Assembly (NCBI GenBank): GCA_001599915.1
Contig: BCIG01000003.1
Coordinates: 1 to 64,000 of the forward strand
Direction: 5' to 3'
Origin: Symbiotaphrina buchneri
Lineage: Eukaryota > Ascomycota > Symbiotaphrinales > Symbiotaphrinaceae
DNA length: 64,000 nucleotides
Shown: positions 46,510-56,948 of the stretch, one piece after another
Layout: each line of letters begins with the position of its first letter
How positions within the stretch are numbered: the first letter of the stretch is position 1
The notes under the pieces: generated by a model
The model's input: only the letters and a program-made list of their open reading frames with translations
What the model was told of the DNA's origin: nothing
Database searches by the model: none
Translations under genes and position numbers: made by a program

Positions 46510-47283
46510 GAATCGCTAGGGAGCTTGGCGGGAGGGGTTCATGGTCTGGTTGTCTCTTCCGCCCAGAATGCGACCTTGGATCCCTACAGTTACGATATGC
46601 TCGTGAGATATCGGTGGGAATATGGTGTTTTGAGCTGTGGATGGAGCACAATTAGTTGACAGGGATGTGGCGGGCACGCAGCAGGCTCGTCGCCGGTGGA
46701 TTATGGCGTCACACAGCAGCGGCGTAGAGTTTGCCGTAGGCATCTTCCGGCTAGAGCCCGGCACCGTCCAGATAAGCTTGTGAGAGACAGGGATTTGCAT
46801 GCCGGGCAATCCGGACAATCCGGACAATCAATGAACAAATACAAGGTCCTTCAAATTGAAATGTCTCCAGTGATTTGAAACTCCTTATACAATCCACATT
46901 GTAAGTCCAAGTGACAAATCGGACAGTGCAGAGAGATGACGAGAATCGAGGTACCCGTAAATCAGAGTCCTAGGGAGTTCTCTCCTTGGACCCATCATCG
47001 TGGAAGTGATTGAAGTGAAATGTGGAAGCTCTTTGAATTATTTTCGATATTTAGGTTCATCATATCGTATATTCAATGGCGTGATCCTGCCGCCAGTGGA
47101 TTCATCGCGGTACCATGTATTCGGCTTACTTGAGACTGCTTCCGGGATCGGGTGAGTACGACCATGCTCCAAAAAACACAACATTTGTGTGACCAGTAGA
47201 GGCAGTGAAACATGAATCCGTAATGCATTGGCCTAGCAGATCCAATAACCACCGTTCAGGAACGTCTAGCAGTGTCGAGAAAC
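46510..47283. other. Divergent intergenic region (BTB / amadoriase)
   Basis: It contains a short tandem run of AATCCGGAC units near 46807-46828. No gene was recognised. Confidence 0.4.
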
Positions 47284-48634
47284 ATGGTGGTGTCTAGCGA
47301 CCGCAACGCCTCTATCCTCATCATAGGAGCAGGCACCTGGGGCTGCTCCACCGCTCTGCATCTCGCCCGCCGCGGCTACAAGAAAGTCACAGTCCTCGAT
47401 CCCTACGAGCTTCCATCGCCTCTCTCAGCGGGCAACGACATCAACAAGATTGTGCAATCACGTACACAATCCCTATTTCATCGAGATATAACACCGGAGC
47501 TGATATATAACAGGCCCACTTGCGGACGGCAAGGACGACCTACGCTTGAAACTGCAGGCTCTGGCGTCTGTGCATTGGAAAACTGATCCCGTGTTCGCAC
47601 CGTATTATCACGGCACCGGATACGTTGTATGTGCGCATACGGAGGAAGGGCTGAAACATCTGCCAAGCAGAGAGGATGCAGCGTTTCAACGGCTCGAGAC
47701 CCCCGAGGACTTTCGACACACCATGCCAGAAGGCGTGCTTACGGGCCGCTTCCCTGGCTGGAAGGGAGCGTGGAAAAAGCGCGGTGCGGGGTGGGTGTTC
47801 GCAAGAGACGCATTGATGAGCGCGTTTAGGGAGTCGAAGCGGCTGGGCGTGACTTATATCACGGGCGACAAAGGGGCCGTTACACGTCTGATCAAAGAAA
47901 GTGGTGATATCATCGGGGCGGTGACAAGAGATGGCGTGCAGCATCGAGCAGACACGATCATTCTCGCCAACGGAGCTATGGCCCCGACGCTGCTCGATTT
48001 CCAGGACCAGCTGCGGCCTACAGCTTGGACTGTCTGCCACATCCAAATGACGCGGGACGAACTAGTACTTTATCGAAATCTGCCTGTCTTCTTCAATATC
48101 GAGGCCGGCTTCTTCATGGAACCCGACGAGCAGCGCGGCGAATTGAAGATCTGCGACGAGCATCCCGGATACTGCAACTTCGTCATCAAAAACGGGAAGA
48201 GAACAAGTATTCCCTTTGCAAAAGAACAGGTCCCGAAAGACTCCGAGCGGCGTGTCCGAAGCTTTTTGCGCGATACCATGCCGCACCTTGCGGACCGGCC
48301 GTTCTCGTACGCCAAGATCTGCTGGTGCGCGGATACTCCCGACAGGCAGTTTCTGATCGATAGACATCCCGAGTACAAGAGCTTGGTCGTCGCGGTTGGA
48401 GGCAGCGGGCATGGGTTCCATCATATACCGACTGTTGGAGGCTTTGTGGCGGATCTCTTGGAGGAGAAGCTCGACCCGCAGCTAGCTGAGGCGTTTAGGT
48501 GGAGGCCAGAGACGGCGGTGGGCCGGGATTGGGAAAGTGCGCAGGGGAGAAGAGGGGGTGCGGGCAGAGTCATGAATTTTAAGGATGTTGAGGAGTGGAC
48601 GGCTATTCCGCCTAGGAGAGCCTCTAATTTATGA
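47284..48634 (+). CDS. Fructosyl amino acid oxidase (amadoriase)-like FAD enzyme
   Basis: Two exons (47284-47461, 47514-48634, 52-base intron) sum to 1299 bases, giving 432 residues. The N-terminus has the dinucleotide motif ILIIGAGTWGCSTALHLARRG, given here as GAGTWGCSTALHLARRG, and NDINKIVQS, both typical of fungal amadoriases. Downstream are TGRFPGWKGAW, GVQHRADTIILANGA and ICWCADTPDRQFLIDRHPEY. The last is in the position where sarcosine-oxidase-type enzymes bind FAD covalently through a cysteine. VAVGGSGHGFHHIPTVGG closes the FAD site. These enzymes oxidise glycated amino acids to free the amino acid, a glucosone and H2O2. The C-terminus (RASNL) is not a canonical peroxisomal SKL. An upstream GTG is in frame, but the ATG at 47284 is preferred. 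Confidence 0.9.
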
Positions 48635-49141
48635 AGCTCGATGTTACTTGCTACCAAAGGACCTGCTATATAGCAACCTAAGTGATAGTCTTAAATAGCC
48701 CTATATAGCCAGCTGGCTCAATATAGAATGCGTTTGTGGGCTATAGATTAGGCTGGAGCAAAATTCTACACATCTGCTGCTGAATTTTGCTCCTAACCCA
48801 GCGAACTCATGTCTGGTATTGTCAGTGAGGAGCCAGACGACCGACATACCCTCATTCAGGAGGCATAATGTTCTCGGGAACCACTGCCGAGTCCGCCGAT
48901 AACGGTTCCGATAACGGTTCAGATGTTCGGCGGGACCGAGCCGGCGACGGGAGAGTCGACACCGAAAATTGTCCAGTGTGCCGGCTGTCATTCAGGTCTG
49001 GGCAGCGCTCAGACCACCAAACCCTGATAACACGATCCTTCGACATTGAATCAGTTCTAGATATTATCACAGCTTGAACAGAGCTCGGGGACTCATATTT
49101 TCTTTGATTAGATTGGGAATATTCATGACCAGCTACTCACC
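48635..49141. other. Intergenic between two flavoenzyme genes
   Basis: It contains the strong hairpin at 48755-48793. An open frame at 48868-49077 (69 codons, with a CPVC pair) has no detectable relatives that I know and is not called as a gene. Confidence 0.45.
48755..48793. repeat. Perfect 12-base inverted repeat (hairpin)
   Basis: GGAGCAAAATTC (48755-48766) is followed after 15 bases by its exact complement GAATTTTGCTCC (48782-48793). It stands 120 bases beyond the amadoriase stop codon. TATA-rich sequence with repeated CTATATAGC words surrounds it at 48660-48720. It could be part of the 3' UTR, or one end or the core of a small inverted-repeat element. Confidence 0.6.
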
Positions 49142-50336
49142 ATGACAGAGCAACAACCAACAATCGTGGTCATAGGGTACGTTATCTCTTCTCTCTCACA
49201 TCCCTATATCACCCATCCTAATCCTCTTCCAAACCGTATCACCACAAAGGCTAAACCACTCCAAGCGCCGGCATCCTGGGCATAACAGCGGCCCTGTGCC
49301 TACAAGAACGCATCGGCCGGCGCACACCCATCCTCATGGTCGCGCGCGACTTCCCAGGCGACGAATCCGTAAACTACACCTCGCCCTGGGCCGGCGCGCA
49401 CCACCGATCGTTCCCGGTCGTAACAAAGCTCGACGCCTGGCTCGACGCTTTCGAGCGGCACACGTACCAGGAGCTCGAGCGCCAAGCGGTCGCGGAACCC
49501 GCCGCGGGGATCGAGTTCATGGATGGCTATGAGTACCTGGCTGACCCCTCGGAGGCGTATCTGCAGTTGAAGGGTGGCTACAGCAATGTTCCGGGCTTTA
49601 GACTGCTGGAGAAACACGAGCTGCCGGAGGGGATGAAGTGGGGGAGTGTGTATAGGACGTGGTGTTTGAATAGTCCGGTGTATTGTGCACATCTGTTCCG
49701 GAAGTATATTTTGAGGGGCGGCAAGATGTTGAGGAGACAATTGGCTAGCGTGAATGAAGCCTTCACGTTGGCTCCTTCTGTGGAGACTGTGGTCAATTGC
49801 TCGGGGGTGGGATTTGGGGACCCGGCGGTCTTCCCTACCAGAGGTCAACACCAATCCCTGACTGGTTTAAAAAACTGAGATCACTAACAGTCTTGCTAGG
49901 TCAAACCTGCCTCGTCTCTAACCCCTGCGACCGTACCATCACGCAACAGAACGCAGATGGGACATGGACATTCATCATCCCCCGGCCCCTCGACGGCGGC
50001 ACCGTCGTTGGAGGGACCAAGCAACCACATGACTGGACCGCCGAGGCCTCGCCAGAAACACGCGCCCAGATCCTCGAGAAAGCGGCGAAGATGTATCCAG
50101 CGATCCTAAACGCCGAGGGCAAATTCGATGTCATTCGAGATATTGTAGGCAGGAGACCCACGAGGGAAGGCGGGCTGAGGCTTGAAGTCGAGCATAAGGA
50201 TGAAAAGAAAGGTCAGAAGATCATTCATGCCTATGGCGCTGGAGGTAGTGGGTATGAGCTGTCGTGGGGAGTGGCTGCGGAGGTAGTCAAACTGGCTTTT
50301 GGAGACGGTGCCGGCAGTGCGAAAGCGTTGTTGTGA
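49142..50336 (+). CDS. D-amino-acid oxidase (DAAO family)
   Basis: Three exons (49142-49176, 49266-49843, 49900-50336; introns 89 and 56 bases) sum to 1050 bases, giving 349 residues. The FAD-binding motif VVIGAGILGITAAL is assembled across the first junction. Others are YTSPWAGAHHRSF, VNCSGVGFGDP, the substrate strand TFIIPRPLDGGTVVGGT, and the C-terminal signature HAYGAGGSGYELSWG. The first intron's acceptor CCAAG is followed by CGCC, which is needed to complete the glycine-rich loop. Family members oxidise D-amino acids (or D-aspartate) to imino acids with H2O2, normally in peroxisomes. This copy ends KALL, without a canonical PTS1. With the amadoriase just upstream on the same strand it forms a pair of amino-acid-salvage oxidases. 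Confidence 0.93.
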
Positions 50337-51228
50337 TGGATGACGTGAGGATGGTTTGTTCTTCAGATTTTGGTGAAGCTTGCATCAATCGAATGAAGCA
50401 TTAGAAATTGCATTTGGTACCGCAAATCGATTCCAGTATCGTGGCAATACGCATCATTCGCTGCCAATGGCTACATTATGCCTGCTTTTCAATATTGATG
50501 CTATGCCCATGGGCCGAGTCCCCCTTGCCGACGAAGAAGTCACTCACCACAACAAGTACCTTGGTATAAACATGGCTCGACTTCGGAGTAGAGTAAATGC
50601 ATCCCGTCCGCTCTGCTGAATCTAAGCCACCAATCGACTCGTCAGAAGGTCTGGACGACTTGGAAATCCGGGTTGCTGCATGACTTTTCTTTTCTGGCCC
50701 CCTGTCCTTTTTTTCTTTCGGGCGCGGTTTTAGGCTTCAATATTCCGTACGATCTCCACTGATTTTAACCCTATTCTTGCGAGCTCTTATTTTTTTGCAG
50801 CTTGGTGGCTTGTGGGTATGGATTCGATTGGTTTGGAGTCGATGCCAGTGTGCTGTCACACGCTGCGTTTAGGCGACTGCCGTTTGCCCATTTACGCATT
50901 ATTGGCCCATTCCAAGCTTCGTCTAGGCTTGTCTTCAGGGTGGCTTGCATATCAGTCGCGATGCGAATACCATCCACCAATCCTGGGATGGTCATTACTC
51001 TATGGCGGAGGGCAATGGGCGGTTGTTGTGGGGTGGCTTCGCAGCCTGATCTAATAATAAGGACTGCACCCGTCTGGATGGCTGAACCAAATGGGCAGGT
51101 GACACAAGGCGGACACAATGCGGCTGAAAGGACGGTTCGCACGCTTCTAGGATTAAGCGTCCCTCGATCCCTACCCATTGCATCAGCTAACTTTTACTCC
51201 GTGACACGCAAGCTTGACCGCAGTCGAC
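50337..51228. other. Intergenic, nothing recognised
   Basis: About 0.9 kb. Open frames on both strands at 50770-51350 show no similarity that I recognise. A T-rich tract lies near 50700-50715. Confidence 0.4.
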
Positions 51229-52440
51229 ATGGCACACGATCATGGTGCAGTGAACCAGCAATCCGATGGCCTTGGTGGTCAAGGGCCTCAGGCTCCTCTT
51301 CAACAGCTACACAGACCGGCCGTGAGAAAAGATGGGCTGACGGTATTGGCTGAAGGGCGCCCTGACCCCAAGTTTGAGTGAGTACAGCTCTTCGATCTCA
51401 ACTGCAGACGCAACTGACAGGAACGCTTCTCTCAAAGTATTGTGTTCATCCACGGCCTACAGGGCGACTCTCTGAATACATGGAGTGCTATCTCCAACAT
51501 GGATGCTGTTGGGCATCCTGAACATCAGAAAGGGAGATTCAAGGACAGAATCCTCCGGCGACTACATCGGACAAGGTCTTCTTCCTCCTTGGCAGATCAG
51601 GAAATATGCTGGCCAAGGGATCTTCTGCCTAGTGCTTTTCCACAAGCTCGTATCATGACTTTCGATTACGACTCCTATGTGACCCATTTCTTCAGAGGTC
51701 CGACGAATCAAAACGACCTGTTAGCGCATGGGAGACAACTCCTCGGACGTCTGGCGGCTGCAAGAAGGGACGACATGATGCCCCCACTGATTTTCGTAGC
51801 CCATTCATTGGGCGGCTTGATCTTGAAAGAAGTACGGTTTTCTTAAGGGTGGTGTCTTAATATGTCTAATCATTCCGCTGACCCACATGGTTCAAGGCTC
51901 TACGCAGGTCCAACAGTGCACTTGATTCAGATAAAGATCTGGCCGGAATCTGCCACTCAACGATTGCGGTCCTCTTCCTCGGCAGCCCGCACAGGGGAAG
52001 TCAGAAAGCTAACTGGGGGATGATTGCTCAAAGAGTAGTGCGTGCGGCTGGGGCGGGTGTAAACGACAAATTGCTTCGTGATCTGCAGCCGGATGCCGAA
52101 TACCTGCAGCTGTTATGCGATGAGTTTGCCAAGTTGCTGAGCCAAAGGACATTCAAGGTCTCCACTTTCTTGGAGGGCAAAGCTTTCGGAGGAGTTAGAG
52201 GTCTCAATAGCAAGGTAAGCATACCTCGCTTTGATCTCAGTGCGGCTTATATGACTCGTTCAGATTGTTGAAGATGAATCGGCAATTTTATATGATTCGG
52301 AAGAGCGCGTATTGACCGCCAATGCGAATCACGTAGAAATGGCTCGTTTCAAGGACGACGAGGATGAAGGGTATCGCATGGTTGTTGACGAAATCAAAAG
52401 GCACGCACAGCTTATTGTAGACCGCCAGTCTAGTCAGTAG
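51229..52440 (+). CDS. SERAC1/DUF676-like alpha/beta hydrolase, N-terminal domain of an NLR-type protein
   Basis: Four exons (51229-51377, 51438-51831, 51897-52214, 52264-52440; introns 60, 65 and 49 bases) sum to 1038 bases, giving 345 residues. DIVFIHGLQGDSLNTW is the start of the hydrolase core and IFVAHSLGGLILKE the nucleophile elbow. FLGSPHRGS follows, and NANHVEMARF carries the expected catalytic histidine. In fungi this domain is the N-terminal effector of many NACHT/NB-ARC NLR proteins linked to self/non-self recognition. A NACHT stub follows immediately in another frame from 52443. The stop at 52438-52440 probably results from loss of one G at about 52434-52438 (CAGTAGG where CAGGTAGG would continue). 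The hydrolase domain itself is complete. Confidence 0.8.
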
Positions 52441-52442
52441 GA

Positions 52443-52922
52443 CCCAGAATATGGAATGATATTCATACTATCCTATGTAAATTGGCCCGCTTCGATGCTA
52501 ACTGCACGAGAATACCAGGGTTTAGAAAGGGGCTTTTAGCGCCTGGAATGCCAGACAGAGAGGAGCAGATCGATCGCGCATACGGCAAAACCCTAAATTG
52601 GCTGTTCAGTGATCCGGGGCCGGGCCTGTGCCGTTGGCTTCGTGGCGACGACGGTATGTTCTGGATCCGAGGCAAAGCCGGATCCGGGAAGTCCACTGCC
52701 ATGCGATATATATACCAAGATATTCGTACGTGGGAAGCTGTATCACAAAACCAACGCTGCAAGAAGTGCGTGATAGCTGGAGCCTTCTTTCACGATCGAG
52801 GCGCACTTGTCCAGAAGTCACTAGCAGGAATACTGCAGTATATTCTTTGGCAGATATTGGACAAGAACCCGAACTTGACTTCTCTAGTCGCTCTCAAGTT
52901 GAGAGATGCAGGGATATACTGA
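52443..52922 (+). pseudogene. NACHT-domain stub of the NLR gene
   Basis: The open frame begins IWNDIHTILCKLARFD and continues with a short linker, then LFSDPGPGLCRWLRGDDG, and the Walker A loop FWIRGKAGSGKSTAMRYIY, and AGAFFHDRGALVQKSLAGIL. It is the usual continuation of the upstream hydrolase domain. It ends abruptly after LVALKLRDAGIY; the Walker B strand, the rest of NACHT and any repeat sensor (ANK, TPR, WD40) are missing. The next recognisable sequence belongs to an unrelated transcription factor, so the NLR has been cut by a rearrangement at about 52905-52922. Confidence 0.75.
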
Positions 52923-53687
52923 ATTCCGACCACGCGACTAATTTCGAGTCTCGGATGGTTGCCGAGATCTGTCTCTATTGGATCATTTACGACCGCTGTT
53001 CCGGTGCCGCCGTAGATCTACCAGGACTGCAATCTGACCTTCATGCCTGGAACCAAGAATGGAGTCCACTGTTCGGTATATCCCTCAAACATACCCATCC
53101 CATTGACTATGAATTACCCTGACGCAGCTCCAGACCAGCCTCGCTCACAATTCATGCAAATGGGGTTCCACTTCGCCCAACTGCTCGCCTACGACCAATC
53201 GCTCAAAACCCGCTCCGCCGCCGTGCGCGAGTCTCTCCTCTCCGAGATGGTCCGCCTCTCGGCCGGGATCCTCACCCTCGCCATGGACACTGCCGATGAG
53301 CGGACGCGCCATCTGACCGACCACATTTACCACATGATCACCTTCGCGGCCGTGACCATCTGCCGACTCTTGCACATGTACGAGGATCAGATATCTCGGT
53401 CGCAGAACATCAGCGAGCTCGATAACCTGGTGTTGCGGCTTGTGGCCTGGCTGCACTCGATTGGCTTGCCCTGCCATGTGGCACATACCCTAGGCGATGT
53501 GGTCAGCGCGTTTCATAAGAAGCTCAGGCCTGGGAGCTATTCGACTGCGCCGACGGATTTCGACGAGGATGCGCAGGCGGAGTTTGCGCAGCTGTTTCCG
53601 GAGTTGTTGGGGATGGAATCCTGGGGAATGCAAGTTGGGGATCTTATGCCAGATTGGGAGCCTATGATGCCTGGGAGCGGAGTCTGA
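52906..53687 (+). pseudogene. C-terminal fragment of a fungal transcription factor
   Basis: Two exon-like pieces (about 52906-53075 and 53128-53687, 52-base intron GTATAT...GCAG) join in frame. The segment reads FESRMVAEICLYWIIYD, then DLHAWNQEWSPLF, and after the intron MQMGFHFAQLLAYDQSL. Then come DTADERTRHLTDHIYHMITF and VAWLHSIGLPCHVAHTLGD, ending MMPGSGV at the stop. This is the C-terminal helical region of a Zn2Cys6 regulator with a natural stop codon. The DNA-binding domain and the whole N-terminal half are absent; upstream sequence is the NACHT stub. It might still be expressed as a chimaera, but no shared frame with the stub was found. Confidence 0.7.
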
Positions 53688-53804
53688 TTGCTGTACGACT
53701 AACTTCATAGGAGATACTTGAGTATGGAACCACCGCCGCCTTACATCTACCTCTACACCAAACCGGCCTGGAACTACCTCACCGATCTTTCTTGCTGAGG
53801 TCTA

Positions 53805-55474
53805 TTATTTCCCGGTGTACCTCTTCTCCAACCAACGGAAGACAGGAAACGCCAACGCCGAACACGCAAACGTCAGCTCATGCCCAATATTCGCACCCTT
53901 GCTTCCGATCAATCCCGCAATAGGCGCTACATACCAGGTCACCTTCATCCCCAGCGCCGCCCCCAAGAAACCAAAACAAAAGGCTCCAATGGCCGCCCAC
54001 CCGAACGGCAACAGTGCCGGCTTATCCCAGGCATCAAAGTCATATCGGCTCCAGCGGGCACCGCGAAAGAACAGATGCTCCTCAGCCACCACGACGAGAT
54101 GCACGATGGTCCAGTAGCCGATGATGCTGAGGAATGTCTGCAGCGAGTCGTGGAAATACTGTGCAGCGCAACAGCCGACGATGAGAGCGACGATGAAGCC
54201 GAACGTCACCAGTACGAGCCGTGGGATGCGGAGCACCCAAGGCCCAAAGTTTTGAGCGTGCATGGCGAAGGAGTAGTTGTTGGGTATGTTGTTCTGAGGT
54301 GGTCAGTCAGGGTAGCTCTGGACGGAATCGAAGAGGGACGACTTACGGGGATCGAGCTCAAGCCTGCCAACACCAGCAAGAACTTGCCGAAGCCGCCTGC
54401 AGGTTTCAGCGCCATCATGAGCGGCCCGCCAACGCCGTATACCGTGTAAGCATGTTTCCAGGCCGGGTCCGCTTGTGCGCCACTGTACAAGGCTGCTCCG
54501 AGCGTCTCAACTAGGACAGTGGGGACGAAGATGTCGATATACGTGGCGATGAAGATTCTGCTCCGTGGTGTATTCACCGGCATGCGTACATTATAGTCGG
54601 CCGCACAATTGATCCAGGAAACCGCGAAGGAGAAGACGACGGCGATGAATGAGAGGGCTGCAGCCGCACCATTAGGGCCGGTGGGAGACTTGACCGCCTC
54701 CCCGTGGAGATGCGACGCGCCTGTGCCGGCGGCGACGCACCAGACAATGAAAGGCGGAATCCACAAGAAGGCGTCAAGGCGATGGATCCAAGTGATGCCG
54801 AGTGCGCAGATGATCCAGACGGTGGTGCAGATAATGAGGACGCCGGCCCACTGGGGGAATGTGCCGCCGGAGAGTGCGGCTAGGCATGAGGCGCCGGAGA
54901 TGGAGTTGATGGCGTTCCAGCCGGTGGTCGAGACCATGGAGAAGACCACGACGAGGAGATTGCCCCAATATCCGAAGGAGTATCGTCTGTGAAGTGTTAG
55001 ACCGGGGATGGGCAGAGATATGATCTGAAAAGGGAGCGTACGAGAATGTAGTCATGCGCAGCCCGGTCAGCCCGAAAGATGCCGTCCAGGCGGGAAGCAT
55101 GCAGCTGGCCAGATTGACCATGACGATGATAGCGAACGAGTGCCAGAAGGAGAGACCCATGGATCCACCCACCATACCGGTGCTCAATGTTGCAACGGCC
55201 ATGTTGGCACTCAGCCTTTGGAGCCGAGGACTGTCAGCATCTCCTGAATCCAGCTGTCAAAAGGTTAAAAGGGGGCTCACCAAAACGTGCACGCATTCCA
55301 AACATGCGTCGTATTACTCTCACGTTCCTTCTGCGTCACGCGCTGGATGCCTCCAGTCTCCAGGGATATCTTCCTTGCCCAGGCACGAAATCCGCGCACG
55401 GGCTCAGCGGAGCCCTCGGTGGTCTCGCAGCACGACTGAGCCGCGGCGGCGTCGATGTCTTTCGTCATGTCCAT
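53805..55474 (-). CDS. NCS1 purine/cytosine-type permease (Fcy-like)
   Basis: Four exons (55474-55281, 55215-55042, 54986-54347, 54293-53805; introns 65, 55 and 53 bases) sum to 1497 bases, giving 498 residues. The N-terminal tail ends in ETGGIQRVTQKERES, typical of the Fcy group. It is followed by HVWNACTFWLSANMAV in helix 1, LSFWHSFAIIV, GLRMTTFSRYSFGYWGN, GWNAINSISGA and CAADYNVRMPVNTPRSRIF. Near the end are SSIPNNIPNNYSF and a cytosolic C-terminus. About twelve hydrophobic helices are present. Members carry cytosine, purines, nucleosides or vitamins with protons across the plasma membrane. The intergenic region shared with the arylsulfotransferase-like gene holds a long palindrome. Confidence 0.92.
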
Positions 55475-55823
55475 TACGTTGTAAGCTGTAAGGCCTTCGA
55501 GAAGCTTGATGGTGTTTTCGAAGCATCCTGGTGACCCTTTTTATGTTATTTTTCCCTGTTGAGCAAGAAGATAGGGAAATGGCGTGCTTCACGGTGAGGA
55601 TACTGATATCTGTTATCACCGCGGCTTGCCGGTGGGATGCCGCGCATCGTGATTTCAACTTCCACCGGCGTGCCGCGGTGATATCAACCGACGGCCATTG
55701 ACCGCCACCATAATAATCTCTGCTGAGAGAGACGGGAATTTATATAACAGCTTGCTTCTGCTTGTTCGACCCTGAATCCATTGCAAGCTTCAATACTTGA
55801 AATCAGACCCAACCTCTACGACA
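55475..55823. promoter_or_regulatory. Divergent promoter with a 22-base inverted repeat
   Basis: Left arm TATCACCGCGGCTTGCCGGTGG (given in two parts: TATCACCGCGGC, then TTGCCGGTGG, 55614-55635) is matched on the opposite strand by 55662-55683, with two adjacent mismatches in the middle. The 26-base spacer is unrelated. Each arm contains a CCGCGG core, a CGG/CCG pair and a GATA motif (TGATAA or TGATAT), as expected for binuclear zinc-cluster and GATA-type regulators. It lies midway between the starts of the permease and the arylsulfotransferase-like gene and probably controls both. Confidence 0.75.
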
Positions 55824-56948
55824 ATGGAACAAAGCACCCTGCACCGCCGCGGCGTTGGCCTTCGCGGTATCGATCCATCCTCCGTCTCGCCAGGCTACAC
55901 TCTCTTCGCGCACCTCACCAGCCCGGGCACCGTACGACTCATCAACAACGCCGGCGTCGAAGTGCACCGGTGGGACCTGCCCTACCGCCCAGGCCGGCAC
56001 GCGCGGCTCCTTCCCAACGGCAATCTAGCCTACAACGGGGTACACCCCTCCGCGCCACGGCTCTTCCCACTGTGGCAGAAATACCGGGGCGGGGTGATGC
56101 AGCAAATCGATCCGGCGGGCAAAGTCGTGCAGGAACACCGCGACCCGCTAGCCCACCACGACCAGCACCACCTCGACAACGGCGAAATCCTGTACACGAC
56201 GGTCGAGGAGCTCAGTCCCGCACAGGCCGCGAGCATACAGGGCGGGATCCCCGACAGCGAGGCGCCCGGCGGGAAAATCTACAGCGACTGCATTAAGCAC
56301 GTCGACCCGCGCACGGGCGCGCTGCTGTGGAGCTGGAAAGCCTCTGAACACCTCGACCCGAGCACGTTCGCGCTGCAGCCGCACTACGCGCGCGAGCACT
56401 GGCCGTTAATAAACTCAGTCTACCCTTTGCAGGACGGGAATATCCTCGCCTCGTTGCGCAGCGTGTCCGCCGTAATCATCATCTCCCGCGACACAGGCGA
56501 GGTGCTCTGGCACCTAGACGCAACCGTCGTAGCGCAGCAGCACTGCGCGAGCGAGCTGGCCGACGGCAGCATCCTGATCTTCGACAACGGCACGTTCCGG
56601 CACCGCGAGAGCGCGACCTTCTCGCGCGTGATCCAGGTCGAGCGCGCGCCGAAGCGCATTGTGTGGGAGTACCGCGACCCGCATCCCATGACGTTCTTCA
56701 CGCCGTTCATGGGCGGCGCGCAGCGCTTGCAGAATGGCAATACGCTGATCACCGAGGCGGCGTTTGGGCGTATTTTTGAGATTACGATGGAGGGGAAGGT
56801 TTGTTGGGAGTTTGTGAATCCGCATTTTGCGGATTATAAGGGCCTGGATGCAAGGGAGATTGAGGGATACTTTGATTATCCGGCGAATGCGCTCTTCAGG
56901 GCGTATAAATACACGCCGGAACAGGTTCCTTGGCTGTTGTCGAACTAG
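55824..56948 (+). CDS. Arylsulfotransferase (ASST)-like protein
   Basis: A single exon of 374 residues from the ATG at 55824; an upstream in-frame TTG is ignored. The sequence consists of beta-propeller blades typical of fungal ASST-domain proteins: SPGYTLFAHL, GVEVHRWDLPYRPGRHARLLPNGN, shown here as VEVHRWDLPY and RHARLLPNGN, HHDQHHLDNGEIL, LLWSWKASEHLDP, HWPLINSVYPLQDGNILAS, TGEVLWHLDA and QRLQNGNTLITEAAFGRIFE. In bacterial ASST a histidine is transiently sulfated during sulfate transfer between phenols. Fungal homologues are mostly uncharacterised, and no signal peptide is visible here. It is divergent from the NCS1 permease gene. Confidence 0.88.
   Translation: MEQSTLHRRGVGLRGIDPSSVSPGYTLFAHLTSPGTVRLINNAGVEVHRWDLPYRPGRHARLLPNGNLAYNGVHPSAPRLFPLWQKYRGGVMQQIDPAGKVVQEHRDPLAHHDQHHLDNGEILYTTVEELSPAQAASIQGGIPDSEAPGGKIYSDCIKHVDPRTGALLWSWKASEHLDPSTFALQPHYAREHWPLINSVYPLQDGNILASLRSVSAVIIISRDTGEVLWHLDATVVAQQHCASELADGSILIFDNGTFRHRESATFSRVIQVERAPKRIVWEYRDPHPMTFFTPFMGGAQRLQNGNTLITEAAFGRIFEITMEGKVCWEFVNPHFADYKGLDAREIEGYFDYPANALFRAYKYTPEQVPWLLSN

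Noticed and set aside
48868-49077. Small open frame with a CPVC pair between two oxidase genes
   Set aside because: Only 69 codons, with no recognisable relatives and no splice or promoter support.
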